A stretch of 48,074 bases of DNA from JAQTNA01 sp043743785 (GCA_043743785.1 JAYTVW010000129.1:1-48074); one strand, 5' to 3'. Positions 7,297-15,083 are shown, counted from the first letter of the stretch. Program-made: numbers and translations. The notes: generated from the sequence alone by a model not told the origin.

Positions 7297-9819
7297 TTGG
7301 CAGAAGCAGCAGTTCAGGCAGATCAGGGCGGTGCCCACGGGGAGGCCGGGTGCTATCACTGCGGCTTGCCTATCCCTCCGGACGCCAATTTCCCGGTCAC
7401 AGTGGACGGCGCGACCCGCCCCATGTGCTGCGCTGGTTGTCAGGCCGTGGCCGAGGCCATCGTTGGCAACGGCCTCACGGATTACTATCGCCACCGGGAC
7501 ACGCTGCCCGAATCCCGGCGGGAGGCCATGCCGGACGAACTCAAGGAACTGGGGCTGTTCGATCACCCGGATTTCCAGAAAACCTTCGTGCGTTCCGTGG
7601 ACGGGGCCGGGGGCGAGGAAAAGGAAGCTTCCCTCATTCTTGAAGGTATTACCTGTGCGGCCTGCGTCTGGCTGAATGAAACCCACATCGCCCGGCAGCC
7701 CGGCGTGACTTCGGTGGATATCAATTACGCCACCCGTCGGGCAAGGGTGCGCTGGGACGAATCCCGCATCAAGCTGTCGGCCATTCTTGGTGCCATCTCC
7801 GCCATCGGCTACCTGGCCTATCCCTACGATACGGCCCGCTCGGAGCAAATCGCCAAGGCCGAACGCAAGAACGCCCTGTGGCGCCTGTTCGTGGCCGGCT
7901 TCGGCATGATGCAGGTCATGATGTACGCCGTTCCTGTGTACCTGGCGGGGGGCGACATGACCTGGGACCAGGAGCAGCTCATGCGCTGGGCCAGCCTGGC
8001 CCTGACCATGCCGGTGGTCCTCTATTCTGCGGCGCCTTTCTTTCGCAATGCCTGGCGGGATTTGCGCCTGTTGCGTGTCGGCATGGACGTGCCGGTGGCT
8101 CTCGGTGTGGGCAGCGCCTACGTGGCGAGTCTGTGGGCGATGGTGGACGGGTGGATGAACCAGACCAACCCGCCGGTGTATTTCGACTCCGTCACCATGT
8201 TCGTATTCTTCTTGCTGTGGGGGCGCTACCTGGAAATGATGGCGCGGCAGAAGGCCGTGCGGGGCGTGGAAGAGATTGCCCGGGTTTTGCCTGCTTTTGC
8301 CCTGCGCCTCAAGGCAATTACGGACCGGGAAGGGGAGCGGGTAGCCGTGGCGGCCCTGGCTGAGGGCGACCTGCTGCTGGTAAAACCGGGGGAGGTATTC
8401 CCCGCCGACGGCGTGGTGCTGGAGGGGCGGAGCAGCGCAGACGAATCCTTGTTGACCGGGGAGAGCCGGCCGGTGGACAAGTTGCCGGGCGAGCCGGTCA
8501 CTGGCGGCAGCCTGAATATCGGCAGCCCGCTGGTGGTGCGGGTAGAGCGGGTCGGTGAGGAAACCCGCCTGGCCGCCATTCAGCGACTCATGGAGCGGGC
8601 CTCCACCGAGAAACCCAAGGTGGTGCAGATGGCGGACCGCATTGCAGCCCGCTTTGTCGTGGTCTTGCTGGTGCTGGCACTCCTGACCCTGGTGTGGTGG
8701 CTGCGAACTGATCCCGCCCAGGCCCTGTGGATATTTGTGTCGGTACTGGTGGTGTCCTGCCCCTGTGCCCTGTCACTGGCCACGCCGGCCGCTTTGACGG
8801 TGGCTACCGGCATGCTCTCCCGCCAGGGCTTGCTGGTAACCCGGGGGCACGCCATCGAGGCCCTGGCCCGTGCCACCCATTTCGTTTTCGACAAGACCGG
8901 CACCCTCACCCGGGGGCGGCTGCGCCTGGAACTGACCCTGCCTTTGGGTTGCCTGTCGGCAGATGAAGCCCTGGCCCTGGCCGTGGCCCTGGAGCAGGGT
9001 TCGGAGCACGCCATTGGCCTGGGCTTGAAGAACGCTTTGCCGATGGGCACGCCTCTGCCGGCGGTGGCGCGGGTTGAAGCGCTGACGGCACAAGGTATCG
9101 AAGCTTATTTTGAAGGTCGACGTTGCCGCGTAGGCCGGGTCGATTACGTCGCCGCACTCCACGGCCTGCCCCTGCCGGAGCACGCCCGTGCTGCGGCGGC
9201 CCAGGGTACGGTGGTGGCCCTGGGGGACGAACAGGGCTGGCTGGCCTTGTTCGCCCTGGCAGATGAACTGCGCCCGGAAGCTGGCCCGCTGGTCGCGGCC
9301 CTGAAGGCCCAGGGCGCGGCGGTGAGCATCCTCAGTGGCGATACGCCCTCGGCGGTGGCTCAGGTGGCGGCACAACTCGGCATCCCGGACGCCCACGGCG
9401 GGCTTTCCCCCCAGGACAAGCATGATTTCATTAGCCGCCTGCAGGCGACGGGGGCCATCGTTGCCATGGTGGGCGATGGCGTTAATGACGCCCCAGTCCT
9501 GGCCCAGGCCCAGGTTTCCGTGGCCATGGGGGGCGGTACCGAGCTGGCGCGTACCCAGGGAGACCTGGTGCTGCTGTCGGAGAATCTCGGCCACCTGGCC
9601 CTCGGTGTGCTGGCAGCACGGCGCACCCTGGCCGTCATACGCCAGAATCTCTGGTGGGCCTTCCTGTACAACTTTCTCGCCGTGCCCCTGGCCATGACGG
9701 GCTTCATCACGCCCTGGATGGCCGGCATCGGCATGTCCACCAGCTCCCTGTTGGTGGTTCTCAATGCGCTGCGCCTGCAGCGTTCAGCCGCCGCGCCGCG
9801 CGCTACCGGGACAGCCTGA
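7297..9819 (+). CDS. ccoI: CcoI/FixI copper-transporting P-type ATPase for cbb3 oxidase assembly
   Basis: An 840-residue P1B-type ATPase. The N-terminus has a Cys-rich FixI-type region (CYHCG, MCCAGC) and a heavy-metal domain with Cys120-x-x-Cys123 (GITCAACV). Transport motif Cys488-Pro-Cys490, phosphorylation motif DKTGTLT (Asp532) and hinge GDGVNDAPV are intact. CcoI exports Cu(I) needed to mature the CuB site of cbb3 oxidase. The start is TTG with AGAGAG upstream. The gene overlaps ccoS by one base (TGATG). In many genomes ccoI and ccoS follow ccoNOQP and ccoGH; here they precede them and are separated by a small-RNA locus. Confidence 0.94.
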   Translation: MAEAAVQADQGGAHGEAGCYHCGLPIPPDANFPVTVDGATRPMCCAGCQAVAEAIVGNGLTDYYRHRDTLPESRREAMPDELKELGLFDHPDFQKTFVRSVDGAGGEEKEASLILEGITCAACVWLNETHIARQPGVTSVDINYATRRARVRWDESRIKLSAILGAISAIGYLAYPYDTARSEQIAKAERKNALWRLFVAGFGMMQVMMYAVPVYLAGGDMTWDQEQLMRWASLALTMPVVLYSAAPFFRNAWRDLRLLRVGMDVPVALGVGSAYVASLWAMVDGWMNQTNPPVYFDSVTMFVFFLLWGRYLEMMARQKAVRGVEEIARVLPAFALRLKAITDREGERVAVAALAEGDLLLVKPGEVFPADGVVLEGRSSADESLLTGESRPVDKLPGEPVTGGSLNIGSPLVVRVERVGEETRLAAIQRLMERASTEKPKVVQMADRIAARFVVVLLVLALLTLVWWLRTDPAQALWIFVSVLVVSCPCALSLATPAALTVATGMLSRQGLLVTRGHAIEALARATHFVFDKTGTLTRGRLRLELTLPLGCLSADEALALAVALEQGSEHAIGLGLKNALPMGTPLPAVARVEALTAQGIEAYFEGRRCRVGRVDYVAALHGLPLPEHARAAAAQGTVVALGDEQGWLALFALADELRPEAGPLVAALKAQGAAVSILSGDTPSAVAQVAAQLGIPDAHGGLSPQDKHDFISRLQATGAIVAMVGDGVNDAPVLAQAQVSVAMGGGTELARTQGDLVLLSENLGHLALGVLAARRTLAVIRQNLWWAFLYNFLAVPLAMTGFITPWMAGIGMSTSSLLVVLNALRLQRSAAAPRATGTA

Positions 9820-10025
9820 TGGACATTATTTTCCTCATCATTCCCCTGTCGGTCGTGCTGGTGTTCGTCATCGGCGCGTTCTTCTGGTGGTTCCTGAAGA
9901 GCGGCCAGTTTGAGGATATGGAAGGTCCGGCCTATCGTATTGTCATGGATGATGACCGCCCGCCGGAAGGCATGAATAGGACGGCAACGGATGAAAGCAA
10001 TGTCAAGAATGCGACAAAAGTTTGA
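9819..10025 (+). CDS. ccoS: CcoS, cbb3 oxidase maturation protein
   Basis: A 68-residue single-span membrane protein. It starts MDIIFLIIPLSVVL, has a WWFLKSGQFEDMEGPAYRI segment typical of CcoS, and an acidic tail. CcoS is needed for heme and copper loading of CcoN. It is translationally coupled to ccoI by a one-base overlap. Its TGA stop lies inside an FNR box, so the regulatory region of the next transcription unit begins within this gene. Confidence 0.92.
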   Translation: MDIIFLIIPLSVVLVFVIGAFFWWFLKSGQFEDMEGPAYRIVMDDDRPPEGMNRTATDESNVKNATKV

Positions 10026-10035
10026 TCTGCGTCAA
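10022..10035 (+). promoter_or_regulatory. FNR/Anr box of a class II promoter (small RNA)
   Basis: TTGATCTGCGTCAA differs from TTGAT-N4-ATCAA at one base. A -10-like CATACT lies at 10058-10063, which puts an A start at 10070, exactly 41.5 bases from the centre of the box, the canonical class II FNR spacing. The only thing downstream before a strong terminator is about 89 bases of non-coding sequence. Confidence 0.75.
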
Positions 10036-10069
10036 ACGGCTACCGGGGACTTTTACACATACTTCGCGC

Positions 10070-10158
10070 AGGGTTTTTTGCACGGCTAAAGGCCGCTTGC
10101 GGAAAATCGGTGTTTCTCTGTTGGGGTTGGGGGTGCGTGCGAACGCACCCTTTTTTTT
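10070..10158 (+). ncRNA. Candidate FNR-activated small RNA
   Basis: A transcript of about 89 nt is predicted between the FNR-dependent start at 10070 and a perfect intrinsic terminator ending in eight T's. It has a small 5' hairpin (CGGC-TAAAG-GCCG, 10083-10095), a linker of about 35 bases with a U- and G-rich segment, and the terminator hairpin with a GCGA tetraloop. The U tail suits Hfq binding. No start codon with a ribosome site opens a credible frame. FNR-induced small RNAs are known (FnrS in enterobacteria, AniS in Neisseria); sequence homology to them is not claimed. The alternative is that the hairpin merely ends the ccoIS transcript. Confidence 0.65.
10131..10158 (+). terminator. Strong rho-independent terminator
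   Basis: GGGTGCGT and ACGCACCC form a perfect 8-bp stem with a GCGA tetraloop, followed by eight T's. It lies 105 bases after ccoS and 63 bases before the FNR box of ccoN, so it separates the two units. Confidence 0.93.
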
Positions 10159-10220
10159 GTGCTCTGGAGGCAGCAGAGCGGATTTCAAGCCTGTTTTCGT
10201 GTGGCGCAACGTCGCAGGGT

Positions 10221-10234
10221 TTGATCTGGATCAA
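10221..10234 (+). promoter_or_regulatory. Perfect FNR/Anr box of the ccoNOQP promoter
   Basis: TTGATCTGGATCAA matches TTGAT-N4-ATCAA at every defined base. A -10-like TATTCT at 10256-10261 gives a start near 10268-10269, about -41 from the box, as in class II FNR promoters. The leader to ccoN is about 70 bases. This predicts induction of cbb3 oxidase at low oxygen. Confidence 0.88.
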
Positions 10235-10339
10235 GTGGAGTGTGTTTGACCAAGGTATTCTGCCGTACTTAGTGCGCGGGGGGATAACGCGCATCCGGTT
10301 TTGTAGGTTTTGTTTTGTCAATAAAAGGGGTAATTCAAC

Positions 10340-11761
10340 ATGCAAACGCAAGCGACTTACAATTACAAAGTCGTGCGCCAGTTCGCCATCATGGCGGTGG
10401 TGTGGGGGATAGTCGGCATGCTTGTCGGCGTCATCATCGCATCTCAACTGGTTTGGCCCGAACTGAACGTGGCTGAGTGGCTGCACTTTGGCCGTCTTCG
10501 TCCGTTACATACCAACGCGGTAATTTTTGCGTTTGGTGGCTGCGCACTCTTCGCGACTTCGTATTACGCGGTTCAACGTACTTGTCATACCCGCCTGTTC
10601 GGCGGCCCCCTGGTTGCCTTTACCTTCTGGGGCTGGCAGCTGGTCATTCTGTTGGCTGCACTTTCTCTGCCGCTGGGTTTCACCCAAGGCAAGGAATACG
10701 CCGAACTGGAATGGCCCATCGACCTGTTGATCGCCGTGGTGTGGGTGTCCTACGCCATCGTGTTCTTCGGCACGATCGCCATGCGCAAGACGCCGCATAT
10801 TTATGTGGCGAACTGGTTCTTCGGCGCTTTCATCATTGCTGTGGCCCTGCTGCACATCGTGAATAGCTGCGCGATCCCGGTTTCCCTCACCAAGTCCTAC
10901 TCCTGCTACGCTGGCGCGCAAGATGCCATGGTGCAATGGTGGTACGGCCACAACGCCGTGGGCTTCTTCCTGACCGCTGGTTTCCTGGGCATGATGTACT
11001 ACTTCGTGCCGAAGCAAGCCGGGCGTCCGGTGTATTCCTACCGCCTGTCCGTGGTGCACTTCTGGGCCCTGATCTTTACCTACATGTGGGCGGGTCCTCA
11101 CCATCTGCACTACACGGCCCTGCCGGACTGGACCCAGTCCCTGGGTATGGTTTTCTCCCTGATTCTGCTGGCGCCTTCCTGGGGTGGCATGATCAACGGC
11201 ATCATGACTCTGTCCGGTGCCTGGGATAAGCTGCGCGATGACCCGATCCTGAAGTTCCTGGTGACCTCCCTGTCCTTCTACGGTATGTCCACGTTCGAAG
11301 GCCCGATGATGGCCATCAAGACGGTGAATGCCCTGTCTCACTACACCGACTGGACCGTGGGCCACGTGCACTCCGGCGCTCTGGGTTGGGTGGCGATGGT
11401 GTCCATCGGTTCCATCTACTACATGATCCCGCGCCTCTTCGGTGCCAAGGAAATGTATAGCATCAAGCTGGTGAATTTCCACTTCTGGCTGGCTACCCTC
11501 GGTACCGTGCTGTACATCGCCTCCATGTGGATTGCCGGTGTGATGCAGGGCCTGATGTGGCGTGCCACCAACCCGGACGGCACCCTGACCTACGCCTTCG
11601 TGGAAAGTGTCAAGGCCAGCTATCCCTTCTGGACCATCCGTGTTCTCGGTGGCGCCCTGTTCCTGGTCGGCATGATCATCATGCTTTACAACGTGGTCCG
11701 CACCGCCTCGGCCAACAAGGCTTACGACGCACCGGTGCTTGCCCCCGCTGCCGCCCATTGA
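10340..11761 (+). CDS. ccoN: CcoN, cbb3-type cytochrome c oxidase subunit I
   Basis: The catalytic subunit, 473 residues and about 12 membrane helices, holding low-spin heme b and the heme b3/CuB centre. Recognisable stretches include LRPLHTNAVIFAFGG, the WWYGHNAVGFF helix with the CuB ligand region, AGPHHLHYTALPDW and HVHSGALGWV, which carry the conserved histidines. The start follows AAAAGGGG. The gene lacks the longer N-terminal extension found in some CcoN versions. It heads the ccoNOQP operon under a perfect FNR box and supports high-affinity oxygen respiration, which also protects nitrogenase. Confidence 0.97.
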   Translation: MQTQATYNYKVVRQFAIMAVVWGIVGMLVGVIIASQLVWPELNVAEWLHFGRLRPLHTNAVIFAFGGCALFATSYYAVQRTCHTRLFGGPLVAFTFWGWQLVILLAALSLPLGFTQGKEYAELEWPIDLLIAVVWVSYAIVFFGTIAMRKTPHIYVANWFFGAFIIAVALLHIVNSCAIPVSLTKSYSCYAGAQDAMVQWWYGHNAVGFFLTAGFLGMMYYFVPKQAGRPVYSYRLSVVHFWALIFTYMWAGPHHLHYTALPDWTQSLGMVFSLILLAPSWGGMINGIMTLSGAWDKLRDDPILKFLVTSLSFYGMSTFEGPMMAIKTVNALSHYTDWTVGHVHSGALGWVAMVSIGSIYYMIPRLFGAKEMYSIKLVNFHFWLATLGTVLYIASMWIAGVMQGLMWRATNPDGTLTYAFVESVKASYPFWTIRVLGGALFLVGMIIMLYNVVRTASANKAYDAPVLAPAAAH

Positions 11762-11776
11762 GAAGGAGCATAGAAA

Positions 11777-12403
11777 ATGGCTTTCAAGATTGAAAATATC
11801 GAACGCAACGTCGGCCTGTTGATTGTGCTGACCTTGCTGACCGTGAGCGTTGGCGGCCTGGTTGAAATCGTGCCGCTGTTCTTCCAGAAGTCCACGACGC
11901 AGCCGGTGGAAGGTGTCAAACCCTACACCCCGGTTCAGCTGGTGGGACGCGACGTGTATATCCGGGAAGGCTGCTACCTCTGCCACTCCCAGATGATTCG
12001 TCCCTTCCGTGCTGAAACCGAGCGCTATGGGCACTACTCTGTTGCCGGTGAGTCCGTCTATGACCACCCGTTCCAGTGGGGTTCCAAGCGTACCGGTCCG
12101 GATCTGGCCCGCGTCGGTGGTCGTTACTCCGACCAATGGCACAAGGTTCACCTGCTGAACCCGCGTGACGTGGTGCCCGAGTCCAATATGCCGGCATTCA
12201 CCTGGCTTGATCGTCCGGCGGTTAGTTCGGACATCGAGGCCAAGATGAAGGCCCTGCGTACGGTGGGCGTGCCCTATACCGATGCGGAGATCGCCGGTGC
12301 CGCCGCTACCTTCAAGGGACAGGATGGCAAGCCTGTTACCGAGCTGGAAGCGGTTGTCGCCTACCTGCAGAATCTGGGCACCGCCATCAAGGACAAGAGG
12401 TAA
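11777..12403 (+). CDS. ccoO: CcoO, monoheme cytochrome c subunit of cbb3 oxidase
   Basis: A 208-residue membrane-anchored cytochrome c. One N-terminal helix (about 13-35) precedes the heme motif CYLCH at 66-70; SNMPAFTW supplies the axial methionine region. CcoO passes electrons from CcoP to CcoN. It lies 15 bases after ccoN with GAAGGAG as ribosome site. Confidence 0.97.
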   Translation: MAFKIENIERNVGLLIVLTLLTVSVGGLVEIVPLFFQKSTTQPVEGVKPYTPVQLVGRDVYIREGCYLCHSQMIRPFRAETERYGHYSVAGESVYDHPFQWGSKRTGPDLARVGGRYSDQWHKVHLLNPRDVVPESNMPAFTWLDRPAVSSDIEAKMKALRTVGVPYTDAEIAGAAATFKGQDGKPVTELEAVVAYLQNLGTAIKDKR

Positions 12404-12408
12404 GAATC

Positions 12409-12618
12409 ATGGACATCGGCGATTTTCAAAACAATGCACGGATCGTGATTACCGTGGTGTCGTTTCTGACATTCCTCGGCATCATGTACTGGACATTTAG
12501 TGGTCGGCGCAAGGACAGCTTCGAAGAAGCCGCTAACCTGCCGTTCGATCATGACGACGAATTGCCGATGGACCAGAATTCTTCCGTCGTCACGCAAACG
12601 AAAAGGAATGCATCATGA
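12409..12618 (+). CDS. ccoQ: CcoQ, small subunit of cbb3 oxidase
   Basis: A 69-residue single-span protein (helix about 11-31) with a cytoplasmic tail, placed between ccoO and ccoP as in most cbb3 operons. CcoQ stabilises the CcoP-core interaction. The C-terminal tail is acidic, then polar. The last four bases overlap ccoP (ATGA), indicating translational coupling. Confidence 0.9.
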   Translation: MDIGDFQNNARIVITVVSFLTFLGIMYWTFSGRRKDSFEEAANLPFDHDDELPMDQNSSVVTQTKRNAS

Positions 12619-13643
12619 GCGATTTTATTAGCGGGTTTTGGGACATGTACGTTCGCGTTCTTGTCCTGGTCAGTATCGCCGCCTGCGGTCTGTTGTTGTG
12701 GACCCAGAGCAAAGGGGCTCCGGCACTTGCCCATGGCGTTGAAGTGGAAAAGATGGACCATGTCTGGGACGAGACGCTGCAGGAGTACAACAATCCTCTG
12801 CCGGCCTGGTGGAGCTGGATGTTCTACATCACCATCGTGTTTTCGGTGGTGTACCTGGCTCTGTATCCCGGCTTTGGTACCTACAAGGGCATGCTGAACT
12901 GGACCTCTCACGAGTCCCAGTACAATGCCGAGATGGCCCAGGCGGACAAGACCTACGGCCCGATCTTCGAGAAGTTCGCGAAGATGGATCTGAAGGCTGT
13001 TGCCGCCAATCCGGAAGCCAAGGAAATCGGCCAGCGCCTGTTCCTGACCTACTGTGCCTCTTGCCATGGTTCCGACGCGAAGGGTGCCAAGGGCTTCCCG
13101 AACCTGACGGACAATGACTGGCTGTATGGTGGTGAGCCGGACCAGATCAAGGCTACGCTGTATGAAGGTCGTCAGGGCGTGATGCCGGCATGGGGCCCGC
13201 AGCTGGGCGCCGAAGGCGTCAAGGATGTGGTGAACTTCGTTCGTTCCCTGTCCGGTCTGGCCAATGACTCCGTGCGTGCTGGTCGTGGCAAGGAAATCTT
13301 TGCTGCCAACTGCGTCGCCTGTCACGGTCCGGAAGGCAAGGGTAGCCTGGCTCTGGGTATGCCGGTTGGCGCCCCCAACCTGACCGACAAGGTCTGGCTG
13401 TATGGCAGTTCCGAAGCCGCCCTCACCGAGACCATCAACAAGGGTCGTGCCAACCAGATGCCCGCCTGGAAGGACTTCCTGAGCGAAGCCAAGATACATC
13501 TGTTGGCCGCTTACGTTTATGGCGTCTCCCACAAGGATGGCGACACCGCTGCCGCTCCGGCTGCCCCGGCTCCGGCTGCTGCTGCCGAACCGGCTGCTGC
13601 TGCCCCGGCAGCCGCTCCGGCCGCTGCCTCGGCTGGCAAGTAA
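12615..13643 (+). CDS. ccoP: CcoP, diheme cytochrome c subunit of cbb3 oxidase
   Basis: A 342-residue protein with two N-terminal helices (about 13-30 and 66-86) and two heme c motifs, CASCH at 147-151 and CVACH at 233-237, each followed by a methionine-containing stretch (GVMPAWG, NQMPAWK). CcoP is the electron entry point of the oxidase. After the second heme domain the protein ends in a tail of about 33 residues made almost only of Ala and Pro, an extension beyond the usual family end, possibly a flexible linker with no fold. An intrinsic terminator follows 18 bases after the stop. Confidence 0.96.
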   Translation: MSDFISGFWDMYVRVLVLVSIAACGLLLWTQSKGAPALAHGVEVEKMDHVWDETLQEYNNPLPAWWSWMFYITIVFSVVYLALYPGFGTYKGMLNWTSHESQYNAEMAQADKTYGPIFEKFAKMDLKAVAANPEAKEIGQRLFLTYCASCHGSDAKGAKGFPNLTDNDWLYGGEPDQIKATLYEGRQGVMPAWGPQLGAEGVKDVVNFVRSLSGLANDSVRAGRGKEIFAANCVACHGPEGKGSLALGMPVGAPNLTDKVWLYGSSEAALTETINKGRANQMPAWKDFLSEAKIHLLAAYVYGVSHKDGDTAAAPAAPAPAAAAEPAAAAPAAAPAAASAGK

Positions 13644-13661
13644 TGTTGTAGCTTTTCAGAA

Positions 13662-13697
13662 CCCTCCGGGCCTTCGCCTGGGGGGTTTTGTCGTTTT
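13662..13697 (+). terminator. Terminator after ccoP
   Basis: CCCTCCGGGC and GCCTGGGGGG form a 10-bp stem with two G-U pairs and a CTTC loop, followed by TTTTGTCGTTTT. It may be partial, since ccoH follows in the same direction without a clear promoter. Confidence 0.82.
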
Positions 13698-13760
13698 AGC
13701 TCTATCGGTATGTGTTTGTCCGGCGGCCTGCGGTTTCCGGCTGCCATGAAGGAGAAAATA

Positions 13761-14252
13761 GTGCGTTCTGCCGCAAGTCTGCCCTGGTATCGCCATCGTT
13801 GGCCCTGGTTTCTCATGGCCGGTCCCGGCGTCGTCGTCGTCGCCGGCTTTGTTACCCTGTGGTTGGCGATCAAGAGCAATGACGGTCTTGTTACGGACGA
13901 CTATTACAAGAAGGGCCTGGAAATGAATCAGTCGCTGGCACGATCCAGTGCCGCAAAGGCCATGGGTGTGGTGGCGGAGGCACGGTTTACGTCGGAACGG
14001 GTGCTTGTCAAGTTGAGTGCCCGAGGCGATTTGCCGGGCAAGATCCGCGTCACCATCGCCCATCCAACCCGGGCAGGTTTCGATCAGTCCGTGTTGTTGC
14101 CCGGGGTGGGGGGGGCGTACCAAGGTGCGGTGGCGCCGCTCACCCCCGGGCGCTGGCAAATCATCATCAGTGACGAAGCAAACACCTGGCGGCTGAATTC
14201 CGAAATCCAGCTGCCGGAGCAACTACAAATAACGATCCGACCCACAGAGTAA
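13761..14252 (+). CDS. ccoH: CcoH/FixH-family cbb3 assembly protein
   Basis: A 163-residue membrane protein: one N-terminal helix (PWFLMAGPGVVVVAGFVTLW) followed by the FixH signature VTDDYYKKGLEMNQ and a periplasmic beta-rich domain. CcoH/FixH helps stable assembly of cbb3 oxidase. I chose the GTG start because AAGGAG lies six bases before it; the ATG 15 bases upstream sits directly in front of that ribosome site and has none of its own. No ccoG (the ferredoxin-like FixG) is present between ccoP and this gene, although many operons carry it there. Confidence 0.85.
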   Translation: MRSAASLPWYRHRWPWFLMAGPGVVVVAGFVTLWLAIKSNDGLVTDDYYKKGLEMNQSLARSSAAKAMGVVAEARFTSERVLVKLSARGDLPGKIRVTIAHPTRAGFDQSVLLPGVGGAYQGAVAPLTPGRWQIIISDEANTWRLNSEIQLPEQLQITIRPTE

Positions 14253-14290
14253 AAAGTATTACTAACGTTCTGTTTTGATAGGGGATAAAC

Positions 14291-14434
14291 ATGGCTTGGA
14301 AACTTCTGCTTGGTTCCGATATTGGACTGATGAGCTTGGCTGTCATCGTATTGACCCTGGTCATCGGTGGCTACTATGCCTGGTACTTCGGCAAAAAGGC
14401 CGATGAAGACCGGCTCAAGCACGGCGGCAAGTAA
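14291..14434 (+). CDS. DUF3149 small membrane protein, copy 1
   Basis: A 47-residue protein starting MAWKLLLGSDIGLMSLAVIV, one helix (about 13-34), then a charged tail. The N-terminal pattern (MAW-K/N-LLGS-D/N-x-G-x-x-SLAVIV) is that of the DUF3149 family, whose function I do not know. AGGGG precedes the start, and the gap to ccoH is 38 bases, so it is probably the last gene of the ccoH unit. A long stem-loop follows. A same-length paralog lies 266 bases downstream. A role near cbb3 oxidase is suggested only by position. Confidence 0.8.
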   Translation: MAWKLLLGSDIGLMSLAVIVLTLVIGGYYAWYFGKKADEDRLKHGGK

Positions 14435-14466
14435 TTGCCGACGGCTTTCAGCGGAAAGCTAGACAC

Positions 14467-14509
14467 GAGAAAGCCCCGTAGGCCATGCCTGCGGGGCTTT
14501 CTCGCTTTT
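14467..14509 (+). terminator. Terminator after DUF3149 copy 1
   Basis: A 17-bp stem (GAGAAAGCCCCG... with one G-U pair) and a CAT loop, followed by GCTTTTG. The very long stem with A-rich and T-rich flanks could stop transcription from either side. Confidence 0.85.
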
Positions 14510-14700
14510 GCTTGTTGATCTGCAGGTGTTTGTACGTTTTGTATTGATAAAGCGCAATGCATCCTGAAATTCGTATTATCATTGCACTGTTGGCGCTAGC
14601 TTCGCGCGGGTCTGTGACTACACCTTGAGTTCAGGGGGAGTAGGCTTTCTCGCTAATAACGCGGCTGCGTCAGGTTCATCAATATACGAAAAGGATAGTC

Positions 14701-14844
14701 ATGGCCTGGAATGTTCTCCTCGGATCCAACAGTGGTCAGGCGTCGCTGGCCGTTATCGTGGCGACGGTTGTTATCGGATATGGTTTTGTCTACTTCTTCG
14801 GCAAGATGGCCAAGAGAGACGCGGCAGCGAACGCTGCCAAGTAG
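14701..14844 (+). CDS. DUF3149 small membrane protein, copy 2
   Basis: A 47-residue paralog of the gene at 14291: it starts MAWNVLLGSNSGQASLAVIV, has a single helix (about 13-34) and a basic, alanine-rich tail. The ribosome site AAGGA lies seven bases upstream. It has its own intrinsic terminator and a roughly 190-base upstream region, so unlike copy 1 it looks like a stand-alone unit with its own promoter. The two copies keep the N-terminus and helix but differ in tail charge, which argues for a diverged role. Function unknown. Confidence 0.8.
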   Translation: MAWNVLLGSNSGQASLAVIVATVVIGYGFVYFFGKMAKRDAAANAAK

Positions 14845-14880
14845 GCCCGTCCGTGAAGGGCGATAACGCCTGAAGGTACC

Positions 14881-14916
14881 AAAAAGCCCTGCCGATTCTT
14901 CGGCAGGGCTTTTTTC
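14881..14916 (+). terminator. Terminator after DUF3149 copy 2
   Basis: AAAAAGCCCTGCCGA and TCGGCAGGGCTTTTT form a perfect 15-bp stem with a TTCT loop; six T's close the plus strand and A's the other side, so it may work in both directions. Confidence 0.93.
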
Positions 14917-14936
14917 TGGGCGCCTATTTAGTCGCC

Positions 14937-15083
14937 GAGAAAGAATAACTTGAACATTGTCCATCTTGCATACGAGCGCCATGCTGCGTTGCAAAGCGCT
15001 TGTGTGGCCAGCCACATGGCGCGTTTTGCGCCTTGCCTGGCATCTCGTCTGCAAGCGGCCATCTGTCCAAGTTATTCTTTCTC
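14937..15083. mobile_element. MITE-like 147-bp near-palindromic element
   Basis: The ends GAGAAAGAATAACTTG and CAAGTTATTCTTTCTC are perfect 16-base terminal inverted repeats. Pairing continues inward with interruptions (CATCTTGCATACGAG against CTCGTCTGCAAGCGG), and the centre holds a second hairpin (TGTGGC-CA-GCCACA). GCC borders both ends, a possible 3-bp target duplication. No reading frame of note lies inside. The architecture is that of a small non-autonomous element; no matching transposase is present here. Confidence 0.6.

Noticed and set aside
10505..12151. 548-codon open frame antisense to ccoN and ccoO
   Set aside because: His- and Gly-rich composition with no known motif; it is the opposite strand of two certain genes and follows from high-GC codon use.
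13545..13640. Repetitive GCTGCC-rich stretch at the end of ccoP as a possible repeat array or CRISPR
   Set aside because: It is the in-frame Ala/Pro tail; no regular repeat-spacer pattern.
14544..14557. FNR-like site before DUF3149 copy 2 (TTGATAAAGCGCAA)
   Set aside because: Only the left half matches well, and the spacing to the best -10 (TATTAT at 14574) is wrong for a class II site; mentioned only as a weak hint.
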